From assembly GCF_000311745.1 (NCBI RefSeq), contig NZ_HE978532.1, forward strand, positions 532,949-596,948: 64,000 bases of DNA. The letters are read 5' to 3'. The notes beneath the pieces were generated by a model. That model was not told where the DNA came from. It did no database searches and saw nothing but the letters and a program-made list of their open reading frames with translations. The position numbers and the translations under genes were made by a program. How positions within the stretch are numbered: position 1 is the first letter of the stretch; each line of letters opens with the position of its first letter. Shown one piece after another: positions 54,180-63,342 of this stretch. The stretch is from Anaerococcus obesiensis ph10 (lineage in GTDB: Bacteria; Bacillota; Clostridia; Tissierellales; Peptoniphilaceae).

Positions 54180-55618
54180 TATTTAACTCCTTTTATTACA
54201 TAAATATTATTAGATTTCCATTTATTATAGTAGTCTATTATCAAGCCATTTTCAACGGGTTTGTAATTTGTTTTTTGTTCATTTATTATATAAGATTTAT
54301 CATCTTCAAAGTATCTATTACATATTCTAAGTAAACCAAATAATGTAGAATTATTATAATTTTTAGTTAATATCAACTCTTTATTACTAAGTGAAGCTAC
54401 CATTTTGCACAAAGTATCTGATTTAAATCCGTTGCCCATTCCTATAATTTTACAATATGATTTCTTTTTCAACTTCTCTAGTTTTCTTATTTTTGTATAT
54501 ATAGAACAAGCAATATCCGCTAAAATCGACCATGCATAATCAAAACTATCAGCCGATGAATCTACAGGTGTTTTTATTATAAATGTTCCTGACTTTTTTT
54601 GAAGATATTTTGGTTTTGAACAAGAAGTCAATAACGAGATAACTTTTACTTCGTCAATTTTAGAATAATCTTCCTCCATTTGTTCATACGATATATCTTT
54701 CATAAAAGCATCTTTAAAATTTTGATAATTTAAGCCTGTTATGCCAGGATTCATTTCTAATATATATCCATCTCCTCTTAAATATGAATTTATCCACAAT
54801 TCATCATCAACAATATTATCTATCTTTTTTTCATATGCAATTACTGGACTTGTTGTTCCTGATACAATTAATAAAGAATCTATATAATTGTTGTAATTTT
54901 CCATAGCAACCTGTGTATCAGCTCCACCTACTATAAATACCGAAGATTCTAATTGTTTATACTTTTTAACCCAGTTATTTGAAATTTTACCTAGCTTTTC
55001 GCCAGATTTTACAATCTTAGGAAATGTTAAGGACTCAATCCCTAATTTTTGTGCTAATTTGTTAGAATATTTTAAATCATTTATATCGTACAATTGAGTA
55101 TCTGTTGCTTGACTTGGCTCAATTGATAAAACTCCAGTAAATTCGTAACCAATCCATTCACTAACGCTTGTAAAGCTAAATACTTTTTGAAATTCTTTTT
55201 TATAAATTTCTTTATATGCCATTATTTTAGCTGCTGGAAAATCTTCAGTAAAATATTTGCCTGTTTTTTTATAAATATTATCCATTTCAAAGTTACTTAT
55301 ATATTTTTTAGCTCTATTATCGATATTTGGAAGTCCTATTATTGCTTTATCTTTGCCAAGTAAAATTATTGATTGCCTTGTACTAGCTGATGACACTGCA
55401 CTTATTTTTTCGTCAAAATCATATAATAAATTTTTCAATTTAGAATCTAAAATTTTCATATATTCATTAGGACAAAAATAAACAGAATCATCATAGTTTT
55501 CATCTACCTTATATTCATTTTTAAACGATATATCCTTAACTATTTTCCCAAAATTATCTATAATTGATAATTTACTATTACCAGTTCCTATATCTATTAG
55601 TAAATAATATCTTTTCAA
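54179..55618 (-). CDS. FGGY-family carbohydrate kinase
   Basis: A 479-residue two-domain ASKHA kinase: LLIDIGTGNSKLSIID (first phosphate loop), SSASTRQSIILLGKD, FSFTSVSEWIGYEFTG, VFIVGGADTQVAMEN and CKIIGMGNGFKSD. Distantly like LsrK and xylulose kinases. It is not needed for the known shunt, so it points to an additional substrate, perhaps a ketose or a different deoxysugar. It overlaps the aldolase gene by one base. Confidence 0.88.
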   Translation of the reverse strand: MKRYYLLIDIGTGNSKLSIIDNFGKIVKDISFKNEYKVDENYDDSVYFCPNEYMKILDSKLKNLLYDFDEKISAVSSASTRQSIILLGKDKAIIGLPNIDNRAKKYISNFEMDNIYKKTGKYFTEDFPAAKIMAYKEIYKKEFQKVFSFTSVSEWIGYEFTGVLSIEPSQATDTQLYDINDLKYSNKLAQKLGIESLTFPKIVKSGEKLGKISNNWVKKYKQLESSVFIVGGADTQVAMENYNNYIDSLLIVSGTTSPVIAYEKKIDNIVDDELWINSYLRGDGYILEMNPGITGLNYQNFKDAFMKDISYEQMEEDYSKIDEVKVISLLTSCSKPKYLQKKSGTFIIKTPVDSSADSFDYAWSILADIACSIYTKIRKLEKLKKKSYCKIIGMGNGFKSDTLCKMVASLSNKELILTKNYNNSTLFGLLRICNRYFEDDKSYIINEQKTNYKPVENGLIIDYYNKWKSNNIYVIKGVK

Positions 55619-56596
55619 TTATAGTATCTCCTTATTGTACACAATTTTTTCCAAATTTTCGTTTTTAAAATATTTTTTTATACTATCATTCAAAATATCA
55701 GCTTGGTGATTAGTAACTTGATAAGTTGCTCCTGCTATATGTGGTGTGAGAGTTACATTTTTATTTTTCAAAAATTCTATATCACTTTTTTCTGGCGGTT
55801 CTTCTGGAAGTACATCTAATATAACTTCTACATCCTTATCCTCTATTAATTTCATTAGATCATCATTATTTACTACTTTAGATCTTGCACTATTTATTAA
55901 TACAGATTTTGGCTTTATGTGATCTAATAAATCTTTATCTATCATATTTGTCGTTTCGCTATTTACCGGCAAATGCAAGCTAATTATATCTGAATCTTTG
56001 AATATATCTGTTAAATCTTTTTTTATATATTTCCCACATTTTTCAACATATGGATCATAAAAAGAAACTTCAGCTCCAAATACATCTAGCCTTTTTGCAA
56101 TTTCTCTTCCTACTGCACCAAAGCCTACAAGTCCTACTTTCTTATTTGAAATCTCATCGCCCATCCAGGTATAATAAGGCGTTGTTCCTTCCTTCCATTC
56201 ACCGTCTTTAACCCAATCTATCGATTTATCTAAATTTCTGTACTTCATTAATAATATTCCGACTACATACTCTGCAACAGCTGTTGAATTTCTTCCTGGA
56301 GTACATAATATAGGTATGTTATGCTTGCTACAAGCTGATACATCTATATTAGCTGGATTTGATCTACAATCTCCAATTATTTTTAAACCATTATAGCCTG
56401 TCAAAACTTTTTCAGTAATTCTATCAAGTTCTGTAATTAATACATCTGGTTTTTCTGACAAAAGTTTTTCCAGCATCTCATCCTCATAAAATCTTTCTCC
56501 AGTTTTTGTCCAAGGATCGTACACAAGATCATCAAACATTTCTTCTAATTCTTTTAATCTATTTTCAGGATATGGTGCTCTGACATAAACTTTCAC
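55619..56596 (-). CDS. D-isomer-specific 2-hydroxyacid dehydrogenase
   Basis: A 325-residue dehydrogenase of the phosphoglycerate dehydrogenase type: Rossmann motif VGLVGFGAVGREIAKRL, catalytic Arg in LINSARSK, Glu in LPEEPPEKSD, His in LTPHIAGATY. It is directly adjacent (no gap) to the FGGY kinase. The substrate is unknown; within this operon it may process a 2-hydroxy acid or 2-keto acid made from the released aldehyde or a sugar acid. Confidence 0.92.
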   Translation of the reverse strand: MKVYVRAPYPENRLKELEEMFDDLVYDPWTKTGERFYEDEMLEKLLSEKPDVLITELDRITEKVLTGYNGLKIIGDCRSNPANIDVSACSKHNIPILCTPGRNSTAVAEYVVGILLMKYRNLDKSIDWVKDGEWKEGTTPYYTWMGDEISNKKVGLVGFGAVGREIAKRLDVFGAEVSFYDPYVEKCGKYIKKDLTDIFKDSDIISLHLPVNSETTNMIDKDLLDHIKPKSVLINSARSKVVNNDDLMKLIEDKDVEVILDVLPEEPPEKSDIEFLKNKNVTLTPHIAGATYQVTNHQADILNDSIKKYFKNENLEKIVYNKEIL

Positions 56597-56611
56597 AGTT
56601 ACCTCCTAAAT

Positions 56612-57778
56612 TTAATTTAATTTTTTTATATAATCAATTAAATATTTTGCGCTTCCTATACTATCTCTATTTTTTATCAAGTATTTACCTATAAGGATAA
56701 GTTTTTTATCAATTGCTATTCTTAAATCATTATCTTTTATAGATGTTATCTCTTTAACCTTAGAATCCCCCACATCTCTTCTGATTATTTCAGTTGCAGC
56801 ATATCCAAAAGAATCTGAAATTATTTCTTTTAAATAGTATTTCTTAAAATACATATTTCTAAAATAATCATTGGTAATATAATTATCATAGGCTCTGTCA
56901 AGTTTATCTATCGTTTTATCTATAGTATCTTCTAACAACTGAAATAAACTATCTTTTCTATTATCATTCATTACAAGGCTATTTGCTAAAGCAAATATTA
57001 TATTACCCCAGACATTTCCTATGTCATATCCTATAGGTCCATAAAAAGCAAATTCAGGATCTATGACTTTAATGCCTTTATCATTTACAAAAATACTTCC
57101 TGTATGAAGATCACCATGGATAAGCGCTTGTGAGTTTGTTTGAAATTTATCTTTTAGTTTTAAAACTTCTCCTATCAGTTCTTCATCCTTATAAAGTTCT
57201 TTTTCTACAAAACTTTCTAAACCTTCGGTTATTATATTCCTATCCTTATAATTATAATAAGGTTCTGTAAAAACTAAATCTTCAGATATGTCACATAAAT
57301 CTGGATTAGTATATTTTTTTACATTTTCTTTCTTTTCTTTTCTAGAAATAAAAAGGTCTGTAGTCGGTAATAAAGTTTTAGCCAAAAATTCTGATAAATT
57401 ATCACTTAAATGTTTATAAATGTTTCCCTTAGATAATTCTTCTCTCAAATTTTTATAAGAAGATATATCTTCCATTATTATCATAGATTTATCTTCATCA
57501 TAATAATAAACTTCTGGCACTGATCCAGGATAAATCTCATGTTGTGTTTTTAGAATATTATATTCTATTTTGCTCCTATTTATATCTAAAGGACGCCCAG
57601 ATGACCTTAATAATGTGTCAGATTGTTTTATAACTAATGATTTATTAGTTTTTTTATCTAAAACCTTAAATACATAATTAATGTTTCCATCACCAATTTC
57701 TACACATTCTAAAGTAGATTTATCTTTAAAAAATCCTTTTTCTACAACATAATCTATAATTTCTAAGTTATTTAGCAG
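56612..57778 (-). CDS. mtnK: 5-Methylthioribose kinase-like (MtnK / 5-deoxyribose kinase), CTG start
   Basis: A 388-residue aminoglycoside-phosphotransferase-fold kinase. The N-terminal lobe has EIGDGNINYVFKV and LVIKQ; the catalytic loop is LIHGDLHTGSIF, and DPEFAFYGPIGYDIGN is the MtnK signature. An ATG- or GTG-based start (57520, GTG) would delete the ATP-binding lobe. The frame is open from 57781, and CTG at 57778 is preceded by GGAG at six bases (57785-57788), so I use CTG. No ATG, GTG or TTG lies in the first 80 codons in a useful place. Product: methylthioribose- or deoxyribose-1-phosphate. Confidence 0.85.
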   Translation of the reverse strand: MLNNLEIIDYVVEKGFFKDKSTLECVEIGDGNINYVFKVLDKKTNKSLVIKQSDTLLRSSGRPLDINRSKIEYNILKTQHEIYPGSVPEVYYYDEDKSMIIMEDISSYKNLREELSKGNIYKHLSDNLSEFLAKTLLPTTDLFISRKEKKENVKKYTNPDLCDISEDLVFTEPYYNYKDRNIITEGLESFVEKELYKDEELIGEVLKLKDKFQTNSQALIHGDLHTGSIFVNDKGIKVIDPEFAFYGPIGYDIGNVWGNIIFALANSLVMNDNRKDSLFQLLEDTIDKTIDKLDRAYDNYITNDYFRNMYFKKYYLKEIISDSFGYAATEIIRRDVGDSKVKEITSIKDNDLRIAIDKKLILIGKYLIKNRDSIGSAKYLIDYIKKLN

Positions 57779-57792
57779 TTTTTACTCCATAA

Positions 57793-59112
57793 TTATTCAC
57801 CTTTTTTTGTCACATGTTTAGGGAATCCTATTATAATAAATATTATTCCAAATATTGCTAATAAGATACTATACCAAGAATAAGGTACAACTGATAGGGT
57901 GGATATTTTTGCTATTCCTGCAGCTAGAAGTATTTGTCCAGCCCATGGTGTGATACCGTTTCCTATACTTGCGAATAAATCCAAAATACTAGCTGTTCTT
58001 GCTGGATCAACTCCAAATTCTTCAGATATATCCTTGGCTATTGGTCCAACAGTTACTATTGCAATAGTATTATTTGTTGTTGCAACATCTACTAAAAATA
58101 CTAAAAATGCAATTGCAAGTTCTGCTCCACTTCTTCCTTTAACATTTCTAGTTAACCTATGTAATAACCAATCTATTCCACCTAAATATTCCATCAAGGC
58201 AACGAGTCCGCCTACCATTACTGCAATCACTGCCATATCTTCCATAGCCATGATTCCTTCACCCAAAACAGAAAAAGATTCAATTATGGTAAATGATCCT
58301 TGAGCAACTCCTATAATAAGACCTGACAAAATAGCAGCACCCATGGCTAGCATAACATGAACACCAGCAAGTGATAAGCCTATAACTATAACGTATGGTA
58401 ATAGTCTAATCAAATCCCACTCCAAATTTTCTGTAGGAATATTGGCAGCACTTGATTTAAAAGTTAAAAGTACTAATGTTACAATTATTGCTGGCAACAC
58501 CATTAAGAAGTTAGCTTTGAACTTATCCTTCATTTGAACTCCTTGAGTTCTAGTTGCTGCTATAGTTGTATCTGAAATAAATGATAAGTTATCACCAAAC
58601 ATAGCTGAACCAACAACTGTTCCACACATTAATGGTATTTCTATTCCAGTAGATTGAGCAAGAGCAACACCTATAGGCATTAAAGCTGTTACAGTCCCCA
58701 TTGATGTTCCCATTGAGAAACTTAAAACACATCCTATTATAAATACACCTGGCAATATCATGCTTTGAGGTAACATACTTAATCCTAAATTTGTAACAGA
58801 TTTTACTGCTCCCATCTTGTCAGCAACTAAATAAAACATTCCTGCTTCTAAAAATATAACAAACATTAAAATTAATGTGTCATCGCCTCCGCCTTTACAA
58901 AACATAGTCACTAAGTCGTCAAAACTCAATTCTTTTTTTGGTTTTTTCAAAGCGAAAATAAAAGCAAAGATGCAAGCAATCAAAATCCCAACATTTAATG
59001 GTAGTGAACTAGCGCTACCGGTTACAATTGTTATCATTACATACAGGGCTATGAATATCAACAATGGTATTAGCCCTAAGAAACTACCTTTTTTCTCAAC
59101 ATCTCTCTTCAT
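57793..59112 (-). CDS. nhaC: NhaC family Na+/H+ antiporter or metabolite antiporter
   Basis: A 439-residue membrane protein with about 11-12 helices. GCVLSFSMGTSMGTVTALMPIGVAL, MCGTVVGSAMFGDNLSFISDTT and MVGGLVALMEYLGGIDW are the NhaC signatures. The ATG at 59112 follows GAGGAGG; longer readings run upstream without a site. First gene of the operon, so substrate uptake or counter-ion exchange of the sugar may be its job; MleN-type malate/lactate exchange is a family precedent. Confidence 0.9.
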   Translation of the reverse strand: MKRDVEKKGSFLGLIPLLIFIALYVMITIVTGSASSLPLNVGILIACIFAFIFALKKPKKELSFDDLVTMFCKGGGDDTLILMFVIFLEAGMFYLVADKMGAVKSVTNLGLSMLPQSMILPGVFIIGCVLSFSMGTSMGTVTALMPIGVALAQSTGIEIPLMCGTVVGSAMFGDNLSFISDTTIAATRTQGVQMKDKFKANFLMVLPAIIVTLVLLTFKSSAANIPTENLEWDLIRLLPYVIVIGLSLAGVHVMLAMGAAILSGLIIGVAQGSFTIIESFSVLGEGIMAMEDMAVIAVMVGGLVALMEYLGGIDWLLHRLTRNVKGRSGAELAIAFLVFLVDVATTNNTIAIVTVGPIAKDISEEFGVDPARTASILDLFASIGNGITPWAGQILLAAGIAKISTLSVVPYSWYSILLAIFGIIFIIIGFPKHVTKKGE

Positions 59113-59128
59113 AATAACCTCCTCTTTC

Positions 59129-59138
59129 AAAACGTTTT
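59129..59138. promoter_or_regulatory. AAAACGTTTT palindrome upstream of the nhaC operon
   Basis: The centre of a longer TTTCAAAACGTTTTCTTT segment between the -10 and the ribosome site. A near copy (AAAACGTTT) occurs at 61250-61258 in front of the MtnA-like gene. The site resembles a CcpA/LacI-type cre core only loosely. Confidence 0.5.
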
Positions 59139-59143
59139 CTTTG

Positions 59144-59187
59144 ATCGGTTTTATAATATCACATTTTTTGACCGATGTAAACACTAT
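59144..59187 (-). promoter_or_regulatory. nhaC operon promoter with flanking inverted repeat
   Basis: Minus strand TTTACA followed after 17 bases by TATTAT (about 59152-59157). ATCGGT (59144-59149) and ACCGAT (59171-59176) form an inverted repeat that spans the -10 region, a candidate operator for the divergent DeoR regulator. Confidence 0.65.
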
Positions 59188-59306
59188 CCCACATTATTTT
59201 TGTGTTTTTGTTGATTTTATATTCTTCTTTTTTTATGTTACAATGATATTAATATTATTTAGTAACAATTTTTATTGTTTTACAACTTAAAGAGAATGGA
59301 CATAAT

Positions 59307-60074
59307 ATGTTGAAATTTGAAAGACAAAATAAAATTTTAGAACTATTAAACGAGAACGATAGCCTGCTTGTAACAGAGATGAGCAAAATTTTCAAATGCT
59401 CTGATGAAACAATTAGAAGAGATTTAAAAGAACTTGATAAGGCAAAATTATTGACTAGAACTCATGGTGGCGCTTTTATGGCTAGAAAAAATGATAAGAC
59501 TTATCCTACCAAGATAAGAAATATCTTATTATTAAACGAAAAAACCAGACTATCAGAAAAAGTCATTGATTTTATCAACGAAAATGATTTGATTTTTTTG
59601 GATTCTAGCACAACTTGTTATCAATTAGCAAAACATATTATTTCTAATAAAATGAATGTTACAATAGCTACAAATTCAATACTAATAGCTAATCTTTGTA
59701 CTGAAACAAAAAATAATATTGAATTAATAATGCTAGGTGGTCATTTAAGAAATAATAATATGTCGACTGTTGGAATGGAAGGCCTTGAACAGATCAAAAA
59801 TTACTATGCTGACAAATGTATTATTTCCCCTCCAAAATTAAATATTGAGCTAGGAATTTTTGATAATAATAATTATGAAGCTAGCATCAGAAAGGCTATG
59901 ATAGATAATTCTTCTTATAAAATCTTAATGGTAGACCATACAAAGTTATCTGATTTTACAAATTATAAAATTTGTGATACTGATTTTGTTGATTTATTAA
60001 TAACTAATAAAAGTCTTGATGAAAAAAACAAAAATATTCTTGATAAAAAAAATATAGAATATGTTAAAGCTTAG
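59307..60074 (+). CDS. DeoR/GlpR family regulator
   Basis: A 255-residue regulator with the N-terminal DeoR helix-turn-helix (RQNKILELLNENDSLLVTEMSKIFKCSDETIRRDLKELDKAKLLTRTHGGAF) and a C-terminal sugar-phosphate-binding domain (FLDSSTTCYQLAKHI; IATNSILIANL; MLGGHLR; DKCIISPPKL). It is divergent from the nhaC-mtnK operon and upstream of nothing else, so it probably senses a sugar phosphate of this pathway. Ends at a bidirectional terminator shared with the MtnA-like gene. Confidence 0.94.
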   Translation: MLKFERQNKILELLNENDSLLVTEMSKIFKCSDETIRRDLKELDKAKLLTRTHGGAFMARKNDKTYPTKIRNILLLNEKTRLSEKVIDFINENDLIFLDSSTTCYQLAKHIISNKMNVTIATNSILIANLCTETKNNIELIMLGGHLRNNNMSTVGMEGLEQIKNYYADKCIISPPKLNIELGIFDNNNYEASIRKAMIDNSSYKILMVDHTKLSDFTNYKICDTDFVDLLITNKSLDEKNKNILDKKNIEYVKA

Positions 60075-60102
60075 TTCTTATTTCAAATATAGATTTGACT
60101 AC

Positions 60103-60146
60103 AAAAAAATCGTGTCTGTAAGTTAATTTTACAGACACGATTTTTA
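60103..60146. terminator. Bidirectional terminator between deoR-like and mtnA-like genes
   Basis: ATCGTGTCTGTAA-gttaatt-TTACAGACACGAT, perfect 13-bp stem with A-rich and T-rich flanks. Confidence 0.95.
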
Positions 60147-60163
60147 ATTTTTTATATATTAAC

Positions 60164-61219
60164 TTAATAAAAATTTATTTCACCTTTATTTTCAAAATAT
60201 TTACATAAATCTTTAGGATTATATGCACCTACATCGGTTACTATTTTATCCACTAAATTTGATGGCGTTTTGTCAAAAGATGGATATATCGCCTTGACTT
60301 TATTTCCTGCATGTTTTATTCCATTACAAATCAATACCTCTTCTGGATCTTTCATCTCAATTTTTACGTCATCTAATTTTTTCATTCCTTTGTCAGGTAT
60401 TCCTGTCACAAAATATTTAACGTCATATAATTTGGCTAACTGTGCAATTTGTAATGTTCCTATTTTATTTACAACTCCACCATCTTCTGTTATACAATCA
60501 GCAGCTGATGTAAATATATCTATTAATTTATTTTCCATAGCATAAGCTATCATATTATCTGTGAGAATTGTTGTATCAAATCCTTCTTCTGAGAAACAAG
60601 ATGCTGTTAAGCGAGCTCCCTGTAAAAATGGTCTTGTTTCTGCACAATAAATTTTTATTTTCTTATTAGATTTTTTTAATAATGATATTAAAGCTCCTAT
60701 TATTGTTTCTCCATAACATTGCGTTAATATACTTGAGTTTTCTGGAATTAAATCTATAAGATTTTTCCCAACTTCTATCATTGTTTTATAACGTCTATTT
60801 ATAGATTTTATATTATCTTCCATTATCAATTTTACTGGATCTTTATCATTATCAATTGCATCAACAGCTATTTTATAACATCTAGTAGTTATTTTGCTAT
60901 ATCTTTCTTTAGTTGTTATCCTTGCATTTCCAAGCTCTATTGATGCCTTTTCAATAAAATTTTTACGTTCTTTTTTATATAAACTTCTTGATTCATAACA
61001 AGCAAGAGCCATTCCCATACCTAAAGCTGTATATGGTCCTGCACTTTGGGTAACCATATCTTGAATAGCTTTTACTACATCCTTATATGATTTACATTCA
61101 ACAAAAATAACCTCTCTTGGATAAACTCTTCTATCTAAAATCCTTACAGTACCATCTTGATACCATGCAACATTTTCATATTTTAGCAAAAAAGGCATGC
61201 CTTCATCATATCTTTCCAT
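60164..61219 (-). CDS. mtnA: MtnA-like aldose-1-phosphate isomerase (MTR-1-P or 5-deoxyribose-1-P)
   Basis: A 351-residue protein of the eIF2B-alpha/MtnA fold. Conserved features: YQDGTVRILDRRVYP at the N-terminus, SILTQCYGE (the Cys corresponding to the catalytic MtnA cysteine), YCAETRPFLQGARL, and SAADCITEDGGVVNKIGT (the catalytic Asp in AAD). The ATG at 61219 follows GGAG at six bases. It converts the ring aldose-1-phosphate to the open ketose-1-phosphate. Single-gene unit next to the MtnK operon; DrdI-like 5-deoxyribose-1-phosphate isomerase is equally possible. Confidence 0.86.
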   Translation of the reverse strand: MERYDEGMPFLLKYENVAWYQDGTVRILDRRVYPREVIFVECKSYKDVVKAIQDMVTQSAGPYTALGMGMALACYESRSLYKKERKNFIEKASIELGNARITTKERYSKITTRCYKIAVDAIDNDKDPVKLIMEDNIKSINRRYKTMIEVGKNLIDLIPENSSILTQCYGETIIGALISLLKKSNKKIKIYCAETRPFLQGARLTASCFSEEGFDTTILTDNMIAYAMENKLIDIFTSAADCITEDGGVVNKIGTLQIAQLAKLYDVKYFVTGIPDKGMKKLDDVKIEMKDPEEVLICNGIKHAGNKVKAIYPSFDKTPSNLVDKIVTDVGAYNPKDLCKYFENKGEINFY

Positions 61220-61249
61220 AATTATCTCCATTATCAATTATTAATCAAG

Positions 61250-61258
61250 AAAACGTTT
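61250..61258. promoter_or_regulatory. AAAACGTTT site upstream of mtnA-like gene
   Basis: ATCAAGAAAACGTTTAAAA, near copy of the palindrome at 59129; co-regulation by one factor is likely. Confidence 0.45.
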
Positions 61259-61315
61259 AAAATATATTAACACAAAGAAACAAATTTTTCAAACTTTTGA
61301 GATTATCTTTGCTTT

Positions 61316-61972
61316 TTAATCCAAACTAAACTTAAAAACCTTTCTGTTTTCTCTCAAAAAATTTATAATTCCTATTAGTTCATTTTCGTTTTTATTGTGA
61401 TATTGTACTTCTAATATCAGCTTATCATCTCTATAATTTATGGATTTTTCGCTGAATTTTATATTTTCTTTTTTGAAGTACTTATATATTTTTTCTATGC
61501 TCATGGGATTATCTAAAACTATATCTATGGTATAGGGCCTTTTTATAAAACTAAAAATCCCAAATTCTTCTTTTAAAAACAATTGTAAAATTAATATTAA
61601 TATGCTTGAGCATATTCCTATTATATACATTCCAGCGCCGATGCTCATGGCTATTATTGCTGTAGTCCAAATTCCTGCCGCTGTGGTAAGTCCTGATATA
61701 TAATCTTTTTTTATAAATATAAGACCTCCGCCGAGAAATCCTATACCTGATACTATTTGTGCTGCAATTCTTTCTGCATCGTAATGGCTTGAATCTGAAA
61801 AGCCATATTTTGAAACTATCATTGCAAGGGCTGCTCCCAAAGCTACTATTGTATGTGTTCTTATTCCTGCAAATTTTCCTTTAAATTCTCTCTCAAGACC
61901 TATTATTACACCAACTAAACAAGCTAAAAATAATCTTAATATTAGTATTTTTATAAATTCTAAGTCTTCCAT
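61316..61972 (-). CDS. MgtC/SapB family membrane protein
   Basis: A 218-residue protein: four to five membrane helices (RLFLACLVGVIIGLEREFKGKFAGIRTHTIVALGAALAMIV, FLGGGLIFIKKDYISGLTTAAGIWTTAI are the MgtC signatures) and a C-terminal cytosolic ACT-like domain. MgtC proteins affect magnesium and phosphate stress; the activity is not known. It is ten bases downstream of the AGCS symporter gene, probably in one operon with it. Confidence 0.93.
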   Translation of the reverse strand: MEDLEFIKILILRLFLACLVGVIIGLEREFKGKFAGIRTHTIVALGAALAMIVSKYGFSDSSHYDAERIAAQIVSGIGFLGGGLIFIKKDYISGLTTAAGIWTTAIIAMSIGAGMYIIGICSSILILILQLFLKEEFGIFSFIKRPYTIDIVLDNPMSIEKIYKYFKKENIKFSEKSINYRDDKLILEVQYHNKNENELIGIINFLRENRKVFKFSLD

Positions 61973-61982
61973 TTAGTTTTTC

Positions 61983-63329
61983 CTACTTGTTTTCGAAAAA
62001 ATCTTTTGTTTGTTTTCTTACTTCTTTTACTAAAACTAATAGGGCAAGGATATTTGGAATTATTACAAGTCCCATGGCTATATCTTGAATTGTCCAAACC
62101 ATTGTTATTTTTCCTAAACAACCTACTATGCAAAGAAATGGATAAATGAATTTAACTTTGCTTGTAAATTTTTCTCCGTAGGCATAGGTAAATGATTTTG
62201 CGGCATTAAACCATTGTCCCATAAGGGTTGTAAAACAAAATATCAATAGTGCAAATATTGCTACATAAGATAGGGGTTTAAATACTGTTCCTATTGCACT
62301 AATTGCCATGTTTGATGCTTGTATTGTTTCTCCGTCTATTGGAATTTGAGATACTCCTATTGTTATTGCTGTAAGGGAGCAAATAATTATTGTATCTAAA
62401 AATACTTCTGTAACTCCAGTAATTCCTTCTTCTACTGGATGATCTACAATAGCTGTACCGTGGGCAAATGGTGCTGTTCCTTCTCCTGCCTCATTTGAAT
62501 ACATTCCTCTTGCTATACCGTATTGCATAGCTCTTGCTATAACAAGTCCGCCTACACCACCTGCGGCAGCTTTGAAAGAAAATGCTCCATCAAAAATCGC
62601 CTTAAAAACTAAAGGAACGTTTTTAATATTTACAATTATAACTAATAAACATAATACAACATAAAGAATAGACATAATAGGTACAAGGCTTGTTGCAACT
62701 TTTGCTAATCTTTTAAGTCCCCCAATTGCTATCATAAATAATAAAATTGTCAAAATAATTCCTGTCAATAGATTATTGACTTTAAAATTATCTGCAAGGA
62801 TTGTAGCAATTGTATTTGATTGAACAAGATTTGCTCCCATCATTTTTATAGTCATCAAAACTGCTATTACAATTCCTAAAGCTGGAGCTTTTAATCCATC
62901 TCTTATGTAATACATTGGACCTGATAAGATATTTCCGTCTTCGTCTTCTCCTCTATAAATTTGTGAAAGAACGATTTCTCCGTATTTTAGTGCCATTCCA
63001 AAAAATGCAGCAAGCCACATCCAAAATATAGCACCATATCCACCAGCAACAATTGCTGTCGCTACACCAACTACATTTCCTCCACCAATATTTCCAGCTA
63101 AAGTTACCATCATAGCTTGAAATGTAGACAAAGAACCTTCTCTTTTTTCAATATTTCTTTCCTTAAAACTTTTTACCAAAGTATTATGAATAATAAATTT
63201 AAAATGTCTAACTTGTACAAATCCAGTTGCTATTGAATAAAGTATACCAAGGCCTAACAATACAAATACAAGCCAATTTCCCCACAATATCTTATTAAAT
63301 TTTTCTAAAAATAGTTCTAAATTCTGCAT
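61983..63329 (-). CDS. Sodium:alanine/glycine symporter (AGCS family)
   Basis: A 448-residue transporter with about 10-11 membrane helices. GNIGGGNVVGVATAIVAGGYGAIFWMW, LKYGEIVLSQIYRG and NEAGEGTAPFAHGTA are AGCS signatures. It imports alanine, glycine or D-alanine with sodium. Thirteen bases after the GDPD gene and ten before mgtC, so three genes may be co-transcribed. Confidence 0.94.
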   Translation of the reverse strand: MQNLELFLEKFNKILWGNWLVFVLLGLGILYSIATGFVQVRHFKFIIHNTLVKSFKERNIEKREGSLSTFQAMMVTLAGNIGGGNVVGVATAIVAGGYGAIFWMWLAAFFGMALKYGEIVLSQIYRGEDEDGNILSGPMYYIRDGLKAPALGIVIAVLMTIKMMGANLVQSNTIATILADNFKVNNLLTGIILTILLFMIAIGGLKRLAKVATSLVPIMSILYVVLCLLVIIVNIKNVPLVFKAIFDGAFSFKAAAGGVGGLVIARAMQYGIARGMYSNEAGEGTAPFAHGTAIVDHPVEEGITGVTEVFLDTIIICSLTAITIGVSQIPIDGETIQASNMAISAIGTVFKPLSYVAIFALLIFCFTTLMGQWFNAAKSFTYAYGEKFTSKVKFIYPFLCIVGCLGKITMVWTIQDIAMGLVIIPNILALLVLVKEVRKQTKDFFENK

Positions 63330-63342
63330 AAAATCTCCTTAT

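Noticed and set aside
56612..57520. MtnK-like gene as a pseudogene truncated at the N-terminus
   Set aside because: The reading frame continues upstream without a stop to 57781 and encodes the missing ATP-binding lobe; a CTG start restores the full length.
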